NCBI RefSeq assembly: GCF_001748145.1
Contig: NZ_BCQA01000001.1
Span: 5,110,501 to 5,174,500, forward strand
Direction: 5' to 3'
Origin: Bosea sp. BIWAKO-01
GTDB lineage: Bacteria; Pseudomonadota; Alphaproteobacteria; Rhizobiales; Beijerinckiaceae
Length of the DNA stretch: 64,000 nt
Position numbers and translations under genes: made by a program. Of the stretch, positions 58,817-64,000 are shown one piece after another. The number at the start of each line of letters is the position of its first letter. The first letter of the stretch is position 1. The notes under the pieces were generated by a model that did not search any database, was not told where the DNA came from, and was given only the letters and a program-made list of their open reading frames with translations.

Positions 58817-60526
58817 TCAACGAGCCGCCGCAAGCACCTGGAAGTGCTCGACGATTGGTCCGAGCGCGAGCGCCGGGAAGAATTGCAGGCCACCCAGGAT
58901 CAGGATGATGCCGATCAGCAGGCCGACGAAGAGCGGGCTGTCAGAAGGCAGAGTGCCGGCGGTGGGCTGGAGTTTCGGCTTGGCTGCGATGGCGCCCGCG
59001 ATGGCGAGCACCGGAATGGCATAGGCGAAGCGGCCAAGCAGCATCGCGATGCCGAGCGTGGTGTTCCACCAGGGCGCATTGGCGGTCAGGCCGGCATAGG
59101 CCGAGCCGTTGTTTCCCGTCGCCGAGGAGTAGGCGTAGAGGATTTCGGTCAGACCGCGCGGCCCCTTGTTGAGCAGTCCCTCGAGCGCGACCGGCAGCAC
59201 CGCAGCGATCGCGGAGAAGCCGAGGATCGAGAGAGGCAGGATGAGCACCGCCAGCATCGCGAACTTGATCTCACGTGCCTCCACCTTCTTGCCGAGATAT
59301 TCCGGTGTGCGCCCGACCATCAGGCCGGCGACGAAGACCGCGAGCAGCGCCATCACCACCATGCCGTAGAGGCCGGAACCGACGCCGCCGGGCAGAATCT
59401 CGCCGAGCTGCATCAGGAACATCGCAACGCCGCCTCCGAGCGGCATGTAGCTGCCATGCATGGAATTGACCGAGCCGTTCGAGGCACCGGTGGTCTGGGC
59501 GGCCCACATGGCCGACGTGGGGGCGCCGAAGCGGACTTCCTTGCCTTCCATGTTGGCGGAGGCATCGGGGATGCCGGCGGCGATCATCGCCGGCTGCGGC
59601 GTCAGCGTCTCGGACGCGTAGATGGCCGAGGCCGCGACGCCGACGAGGATCGCCATGACCGCGATCAGCGCGCGCGCCTCGCGGCGTGCGCCGGCGACAC
59701 GGCCGAAGGCGATGACCGTGCCGAAGGCGAGCGCGTTCAGTGAAACCACCTCGATCAGGTTGGTCAGCGGCGTCGGATTCTCGAGCGGGTGCGCCGAGTT
59801 TACGTTGAAGATGCCGCCGCCATTGGTGCCCCATTGCTTGATGGCTTCCTGGCTCGCGGTCGGGAACAGCGAGATCACCTGCTTCGCGCCTTCGACAGTC
59901 GAAGCCTCGACATTGGCGAGCAGTGTCTGCGGCACACCGGCCGCAACCAGCGCGAGGGCCGTGACGATGGACAGCGGGAGCAGGACGTAGAGGACTGAAC
60001 GGGTCAGATCGACCCAGAAATTGCCGAGGCCCTCGCCGCGATCCGCAGCGAAGGCGCGCGACAATGCAGCGGCGACCGCGAGGCCAGCGCCGGCCGAGAC
60101 GAAGTTCTGCACGGTGAGCCCAGCCATCTGGCTGAGATTGCTCATCGTTGTCTCGCCGCCATAGGACTGCCAGTTCGTGTTGGTGACGAAGCTGACGGCG
60201 GTGTTGAAGGCCAGGTGCGGCGACAGCCCGTCAAAGCCTTGCGGATTGAGCGGGAGCACGCCCTGCAGGCGCAGCATCCCGTAGAGCAGCGCAAACCCGG
60301 CGGCGCTGAAGGCAATCAGCGCGCCAGTGTAAGCAAACCAGCTCTGCTGCCTATGGCGATCGACGCCAAAGGCCGCATAGGCCAGGGCTTCGACCGGTCT
60401 CAGCACTGGATCGAGCCAGGTTCGTTCGCCCGCCCAGACGCGAGCCATGAAGATTCCAAGTGGCCAACCCACGGCCACAGTCAGCGCGATCGTGAAAACG
60501 ATCTCGGCCCAGCCCCGCCAGTCCAT
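58817..60526 (-). CDS. kdpA: K+-transporting ATPase potassium-binding subunit KdpA
   Basis: 569 residues, about ten helices. It is the pore subunit of the KdpFABC pump, from the superfamily of K+ transporters. Selectivity-loop regions are visible: [109 protein letters not shown] and [30 protein letters not shown] six bases before the ATG gives a strong start. Start overlap with kdpF is absent; a 26-base gap lies between them. Confidence 0.98.
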   Translation of the reverse strand: MDWRGWAEIVFTIALTVAVGWPLGIFMARVWAGERTWLDPVLRPVEALAYAAFGVDRHRQQSWFAYTGALIAFSAAGFALLYGMLRLQGVLPLNPQGFDGLSPHLAFNTAVSFVTNTNWQSYGGETTMSNLSQMAGLTVQNFVSAGAGLAVAAALSRAFAADRGEGLGNFWVDLTRSVLYVLLPLSIVTALALVAAGVPQTLLANVEASTVEGAKQVISLFPTASQEAIKQWGTNGGGIFNVNSAHPLENPTPLTNLIEVVSLNALAFGTVIAFGRVAGARREARALIAVMAILVGVAASAIYASETLTPQPAMIAAGIPDASANMEGKEVRFGAPTSAMWAAQTTGASNGSVNSMHGSYMPLGGGVAMFLMQLGEILPGGVGSGLYGMVVMALLAVFVAGLMVGRTPEYLGKKVEAREIKFAMLAVLILPLSILGFSAIAAVLPVALEGLLNKGPRGLTEILYAYSSATGNNGSAYAGLTANAPWWNTTLGIAMLLGRFAYAIPVLAIAGAIAAKPKLQPTAGTLPSDSPLFVGLLIGIILILGGLQFFPALALGPIVEHFQVLAAAR

Positions 60527-60552
60527 GCGAGGTCTCCTTTATGAAAGCTGTG

Positions 60553-60639
60553 TCAGAAGCGGTCGGGGCGCAGCAGCGCAGCGACCATGTAGACCGCGAG
60601 CCCAAGCGCCGCGGCCCCGTAAAGCCAGGTGAGCGCCAT
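60553..60639 (-). CDS. kdpF: K+-transporting ATPase small subunit KdpF
   Basis: 28 codons: MALTWLYGAAALGLAVYMV, then AALLRPDRF and stop. This is a single hydrophobic helix ending in the basic L-x-R/K-P-x-x-F tail typical of KdpF. It sits directly before kdpA in the expected place. KdpF stabilises the KdpABC complex in the membrane. The ribosome site is weak (AAGG ten bases upstream). Confidence 0.88.
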   Translation of the reverse strand: MALTWLYGAAALGLAVYMVAALLRPDRF

Positions 60640-60644
60640 GGTCG

Positions 60645-60728
60645 TCAGACCTTGCGCAACTGCGCAGCATAGGCCGCGAAGAGCCCGAAGGCTCCGAGCC
60701 CGAGCGCAATGAAGACGATGTCGGCCAT
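60645..60728 (-). CDS. 27-residue membrane mini-protein upstream of kdpF
   Basis: The frame encodes MADIVFIALGLGAFGLFAAY followed by AAQLRKV. It is a single predicted helix with a basic C-terminus. GGAG lies seven bases before the ATG, a better ribosome site than that of kdpF. It is the first gene of the kdp locus and ends five bases before kdpF. Similar mini-genes occur at this place in some rhizobial kdp loci, to my recollection. It is distinct from KdpF in sequence. Function unknown; a small accessory subunit is possible. Confidence 0.7.
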   Translation of the reverse strand: MADIVFIALGLGAFGLFAAYAAQLRKV

Positions 60729-60895
60729 GGCCAATCTCCAGTCAGGTTAGACCGGAGATGTGGTGCCTGGGGCAGTAAGGGGTCGAGGGGAAAGGCAGGG
60801 GGGAGACATAAGGGTTCCATAAAGATCGCCTGCAGCAACGATCTTTTGCTGGTCACCGGCCTTGCGCCTTGCAGGGGCCCCGCGGAGCGATGGTC

Positions 60896-61132
60896 ATGAC
60901 CATCAGGAAATGCCGGGATCTAAAGGCCTACGGCCTGCTCGCGGGGCCACTGTCTCGCGAATACCGCGTTGCCGATCTGAGCATGATCGAGCGCGACAAC
61001 CTCCTTCTCGAAACGGTGCGGATCTGGGTTGGCCCGGAACAGAAAGAGCGCCGCACGCTGCATCATCGCGGCAACCGTACCCCTGCTATCGACTGCAAGA
61101 TCATCGACCTGCATGAGCGCATGGTTCTGTGA
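60896..61132 (+). CDS. Hypothetical 78-residue protein
   Basis: The start is the ATG at MTIRKCRDLKAYGLL, with GGAG eight bases upstream; nearby ATG and TTG starts lie 6 and 27 bases earlier. The product is charged, with no signal or membrane segment (REYRVADLSMIERDNLLLETVRIWVGPEQKERRTLHHRG). I recognise no domain. It is divergent from the kdp locus and could be a cytosolic regulator or a spurious frame. The intergenic region before it (60729-60895) should carry the kdp promoter on the minus strand; I could not place a KdpE site with confidence. Confidence 0.45.
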   Translation: MTIRKCRDLKAYGLLAGPLSREYRVADLSMIERDNLLLETVRIWVGPEQKERRTLHHRGNRTPAIDCKIIDLHERMVL

Positions 61133-61191
61133 AGCAGTTCCAGGACTAAGCCCCACGCGCCGCGCCAGGGCGTGACGGCTCGAGGCAGTAC

Positions 61192-61452
61192 TCACCAGTA
61201 CCAGGGGCGTCCTCCATAGGGATAATAGCCCCAACCGGGCCCCCCTGCGTTTTCGAAGCGATAGAGGCGCGCCGCCGCGCGAGCCAGATCGACGTCGAGC
61301 AGGCATTTCGCAAAAGCGTCTGTGCCTGGCCGGAAGCCATAGGATCGGCAGCGGACCTCGTCGGCGCTACGCTGTTCTGCCGCTGTGATGGTCTGGCAGG
61401 CAGCGAGACCGCCGGAGATCAGCACCATGGCGAGTAACGTGGCTCTCTTCAT
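61192..61452 (-). CDS. Small lipoprotein
   Basis: 86 residues. The lipobox is L-A-A-C with Cys19 after MKRATLLAMVLISGGLAA, so the mature protein should be lipid-anchored. The mature part has two further Cys in DEVRCRSYGFRPGTDAFAKCLLDVDLARAAARLYRFE and a Gly/Tyr/Trp-rich tail (GGPGWGYYPYGGRPWYW). Small lipoproteins with the CRSYG...C pattern are common in rhizobia; their function is unknown. AGGA lies eight bases before the ATG. Confidence 0.78.
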   Translation of the reverse strand: MKRATLLAMVLISGGLAACQTITAAEQRSADEVRCRSYGFRPGTDAFAKCLLDVDLARAAARLYRFENAGGPGWGYYPYGGRPWYW

Positions 61453-61567
61453 GATGCGGATCCTGCGCAGGCGACAGCTTGTTAGATTTTGCCGCATTAA
61501 TGGCCAAGATATGGCCAAATGGGCCGCCGATCCAATGCAAGCAGCCCATTTATCGCCGCAGAATCTC

Positions 61568-61789
61568 TCAATGCGCGGATTGGCCAGGTTCTGGAATCGC
61601 GTAGCCGTCAGAGGCATAGGCGCCGAGCTTATTGCGAAGCGTCCTGATCGATATGCAAAGCATGGCGGCCGCATGGGTGCGATTGCCGCCGGTTTCCTTC
61701 AGGGTGGCGAGGATCAGATCGCGCTCGACATCTGCGACAGGTCGTCCGACGAGATGTTCGGCACCGTTCTCAGGGTCGAAAGCCTGCAT
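61568..61789 (-). CDS. Stand-alone Fis-type HTH protein (FlbD C-terminus-like)
   Basis: 73 residues. LVGRPVADVERDLILATLKETGGNRTHAAAMLCISIRTLRNKLGAYASDG is a Fis/HTH_8 domain nearly identical in pattern to the C-terminal DNA-binding domain of FlbD-type sigma-54 activators. The receiver and AAA+ domains are absent, and no stop-broken remnants of them were seen upstream (61790-62061 shows no gene). It could bind DNA as a Fis-like dimer or antagonise a full-length activator. No flagellar gene is nearby. Confidence 0.8.
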   Translation of the reverse strand: MQAFDPENGAEHLVGRPVADVERDLILATLKETGGNRTHAAAMLCISIRTLRNKLGAYASDGYAIPEPGQSAH

Positions 61790-62061
61790 GTCATCTTCCC
61801 TTTTTGAGCCCCCAGCTCCAGCTCAGAAGACGATCCAAAAAGGGGAGAAAAGAGTTAACGGGAGGTAAATGCTAATCCTGAGTATGCGACCTTCCGCTAC
61901 GGCAACTGGCGTGCACAGGTCGCCTATCCAACGAACCTCGTCAGGCCGGGCCGACCCGGCTGCGATGAGCTGGAGGCCTCATGTTCCGATAGCGAAAATT
62001 ATCGCATCATTATGGGAATATTGAGCAATATGGCGGCGGCCTGGGCCGCCGCCAGAGCGTG

Positions 62062-62541
62062 TCAGCTCTTCAGCTTGGCGTTGCACTGGCTCCAGTAGCC
62101 GCCGCCCTTCTCGATCCATTTCAATGTGCCGTTGGCGTTGGCGGTCTTGTTGGCATTGTACTGATCGGCGCAGGTCTTCAGCCGGGCTTTGCCCGGCGAC
62201 TCATCCGTGTATTTCTGCGCGACCGTCTTGGGGAACACTGCCGGCTTGGCCCGCGCAGGAGCGGCGGCAGGCTTGGCTCCGGGCGTTGCCGGTGCGGCAG
62301 CTGGAGCCGGAGCTACGGGAGCATCCTGGACAGCTGCGGCCGCGTCGCTCTCTGCGGCATCGTCATCACCGCACTGGGCCTTGCGGAAATCGTTCCACTT
62401 CTGGCCCTTCAGAGTATTCGCCTTCTTGGCGTCCTGATACTTCGTACTACATTCCTTCATCGTCAGTGCCTGGGACGGTGAGGAAAAGACGGTCGCGAGC
62501 ACGAATGCCGACGCGGCTGCCAGGATCACTTGTCTAGCCAT
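62062..62541 (-). CDS. Secreted PsiF-like protein
   Basis: 159 residues from the ATG that starts the signal peptide (RQVILAAASAFVLATVFSSPSQA); an ATG 17 codons upstream is less likely. Two Cys-paired segments flank a long Ala/Pro linker. The first, MKECSTKYQDAKKANTLKGQKWNDFRKAQC, resembles the PsiF repeat. The second is LKTCADQYNANKTANANGTLKWIEKGGGYWSQC. It is a periplasmic protein, function unknown. Similar proteins are frequent in rhizobia. Confidence 0.75.
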   Translation of the reverse strand: MARQVILAAASAFVLATVFSSPSQALTMKECSTKYQDAKKANTLKGQKWNDFRKAQCGDDDAAESDAAAAVQDAPVAPAPAAAPATPGAKPAAAPARAKPAVFPKTVAQKYTDESPGKARLKTCADQYNANKTANANGTLKWIEKGGGYWSQCNAKLKS

Positions 62542-62707
62542 GGTCTGGTCTCCCAATGCCCGGCCACCGCCGGCTCGGAGATGGCACTCCATTTTCGCGG
62601 TTCAGGCAAGCGTCGAGGGCAAGATCGTGCGACCGCGCAGTCGCAGGCCGTTTGTCCGGCGCAAGGTCGAGACCGTATCCGCCGAACAACCCGCAGTGCG
62701 GTGCCAC

Positions 62708-63541
62708 CTATCCGAGTTCCAGGGTGGTCACCCCGAACAACTCGGGCGCCAGAGGAAACGGTCTGCCGAGATACATTCGCGTCGTCTCGAAACCAGGCCG
62801 AAGGCCAGCACCGACCAACATGTCGATGAACCGCTGCCGCGCGGCTGGAACGTCGATATAGACGTCGCCCTCCACAGCAGAGCCCAGATGCTGAACGAGC
62901 GTCGCAGCCGTCGCGTGGTCGATTGCGGATAGCGCGCCGATTTTCCAGCCTGAACGGCACTTGCGCATCACCCCGTACCCGGTGACCGCGCCATCCGAGG
63001 TTGCGACGCACGCTCGATGCGGCGGCATGAGCCAGTGCCTCAGGAAGGTGTCCCGCGATTCCGGAAAAACCCTTCGGTCAAAGGCCATGACGTGGAGCAG
63101 AAGATCCGGGCTGACGTTGTTCACCATCCGGCTATCAACCGGGAGCCGCGAAAAGGCACCTCCGAAACGGATAGTTCGGTAGGCAGGCGCAAAGCCCTTT
63201 CGACGGTAATTCTCGAATTGTTCGTCAACTCCGTCGAGCCCGATCGTGCGCCCAGCAAGCCGCGCCATGCCGGCCTCCCAGACGGCCTTGCCGTGACCGC
63301 AGCCGCGCATGTCGTGGCGGCAGATATAGAGGCCGATGAAGCCGTAGCTCGTACCATAGGCAACCGCCGAGATGCCGGCGACCATCTCGCCGTCGACGAA
63401 GGCACCGATGAAGCCCTCAGGGTCGGTCGCGCGGAACGCCGCAGCGTCATTGAGGCCGGGATTCCAGCCCTCGTCCGCCGCCCAGTCCATGAGTTGCGCG
63501 ACTTCAGGCATTTCGAGCTTGCGAATGAGATGCTCGCTCAT
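62708..63541 (-). CDS. GNAT-family N-acetyltransferase
   Basis: 277 residues. The N-terminal GNAT domain has DEGWNPGLNDAAAF, FIGAFVDGEMVAGISAVAYGTSYGFIGLYICRHDMRGCGHGKAVWEAGMARL with the R-G-x-G-H-G acetyl-CoA loop, and IGLDGVDEQFENYRRKGFAPAYRTIRF. The C-terminal half (RDTFLRHWLMPPHRACVATSDGAVTGYGVMRKC ... GDVYIDVPAARQRFIDMLVGAGLRPGFETTRMYLG) matches the Acetyltransf_18/YitH-type domain. The substrate is unknown. Confidence 0.9.
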   Translation of the reverse strand: MSEHLIRKLEMPEVAQLMDWAADEGWNPGLNDAAAFRATDPEGFIGAFVDGEMVAGISAVAYGTSYGFIGLYICRHDMRGCGHGKAVWEAGMARLAGRTIGLDGVDEQFENYRRKGFAPAYRTIRFGGAFSRLPVDSRMVNNVSPDLLLHVMAFDRRVFPESRDTFLRHWLMPPHRACVATSDGAVTGYGVMRKCRSGWKIGALSAIDHATAATLVQHLGSAVEGDVYIDVPAARQRFIDMLVGAGLRPGFETTRMYLGRPFPLAPELFGVTTLELG

Positions 63542-63688
63542 TCAGCTATGGGCCTATCCCGTATGACGATTTGCATGGAGCCAGTTTAGCGCCATGCGCT
63601 CGATATTGCATAGGCAGCGGACCAGAGGCGTAGGCCGCGCCGGCACGCAGTCGGCTGCATGATCCCCTGTGCGACAGCTTGCCGTTCT

Positions 63689-64000
63689 TCAGGCCGGGGC
63701 GTGAGCCTGCAGATGGCGGGCGTAGCGGGTGAGCGGCAGGCAGATGACAAAATAGATCAATGCAACCAGGCCATAGACGGTGAGAGGCTCAAAGGTCGCA
63801 TTCGAGATGGCGTTGGAGGTTCGCATCAACTCGTCGAAGCCGATGATCGAGGTCAGCGCCGTGCTTTTGACGAGTTGCACGAGGTAGCCGACCACAGGCG
63901 CTCGTGTGATCGCAAAGGCCTGAGGCAGGATCACGAGCCGCATCTGGTTGGGATAGTGCAGGCCAAGGCTTTTGGCGGCATCCCATTGGCCCTTTGGCAG
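63689..64000 (-). CDS. Polar amino-acid ABC transporter permease, 3' part
   Basis: The gene runs off the right edge of the window, so only its last 103 residues are seen. The EAA loop is complete: LPKGQWDAAKSLGLHYPNQ then MRLVILPQAFAITRAPVVGYLVQLVKSTALTSIIGFDELMRTSNAISNATFEPLTVYGLVALIYFVICLPLTRYARHL. This is the HisM/GlnP type of permease for polar amino acids. The rest of the transporter must lie outside the window. Confidence 0.92.
   Translation of the reverse strand: MPKGQWDAAKSLGLHYPNQMRLVILPQAFAITRAPVVGYLVQLVKSTALTSIIGFDELMRTSNAISNATFEPLTVYGLVALIYFVICLPLTRYARHLQAHAPA

Noticed and set aside
60729..60895. KdpE operator for the kdp locus
   Set aside because: Some AT-rich TTTATG/CTTATG repeats are present near 60808-60825, but I could not match them with confidence to the known KdpE site.

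Overview
The window reads as chromosomal DNA of a high-G+C alphaproteobacterium of the order Hyphomicrobiales (Rhizobiales). Support comes from the gene families present: IalB, HdaA, a ferredoxin-type CysI operon with DUF2849 and DUF934 proteins, FlbD-type HTH, MipA/OmpV, PmtA-like methyltransferase and an RTX/heme-peroxidase-type exoprotein. A Bosea-like genus would fit, but that is inference only. I see no rRNA, tRNA, CRISPR array, transposase or phage gene.

Layout. (1) 1-9747, plus strand: a type I secretion locus. It holds the C-terminal part of a very large RTX protein, a PrtD-type ABC exporter, a second RTX protein with an N-terminal membrane anchor, and an HlyD-type adaptor. Both RTX genes are followed by GC-rich hairpins that could set substrate/exporter ratios. 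No TolC-type outer-membrane partner is present. (2) 9811-15260: a DUF2147 protein, ndk, a MipA/OmpV outer-membrane protein, a molybdopterin oxidoreductase whose last codons look frameshifted, a small secreted protein, and a GST divergent from a WYL regulator across a clear operator-like palindrome. (3) 15261-25897: purMN, a CDP-alcohol phosphatidyltransferase, an AI-2E-type permease, hdaA, a GGCT-fold protein, a fatty-acid desaturase, and ppk-ppx with a possible Pho box. (4) 25919-42476: a YejA-type binding protein coupled to a degenerate AMP-binding protein, ialB, hspQ, a frameshifted CoA-ester lyase, an AEC transporter, a CaiB/BaiF CoA-transferase, a UbiH-type hydroxylase, a quinone oxidoreductase, an unknown membrane protein, rimO, a small Cys-repeat secreted protein, a two-component system and a PmtA-like methyltransferase.

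(5) 42557-52543, all minus strand: a sulfur island. It runs fdx-DUF2849-cysI-DUF934-smORF-cysG, then the sulfate importer cysPTWA, then osmC-like and a 3-mercaptopyruvate/thiosulfate sulfurtransferase. Sulfate is imported by CysPTWA. Sulfite is reduced by siroheme CysI, apparently fed by the encoded ferredoxin, and CysG makes the siroheme. Two promoters in this island share a 16-bp imperfect palindrome that I propose as a common operator. (6) 52727-60728, minus strand: a complete kdp potassium-uptake locus, with a 27-codon membrane mini-gene, kdpF, kdpA, kdpB, kdpC, kdpD and kdpE. (7) 60896-64000: small hypothetical and lipoprotein genes, a stand-alone Fis-type HTH protein, a PsiF-like secreted protein, a GNAT acetyltransferase and the 3' end of a polar amino-acid ABC permease.

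I found no clear wholly new system. The best leads are the anchored RTX protein within its own exporter operon, the shared sulfur-operon motif, the WYL operator, the extra kdp mini-protein, and two single-base frameshifts. Starts were moved inward from the longest open frame wherever a Shine-Dalgarno sequence, signal peptide or family length supported it. No gap between genes exceeds 300 bases.
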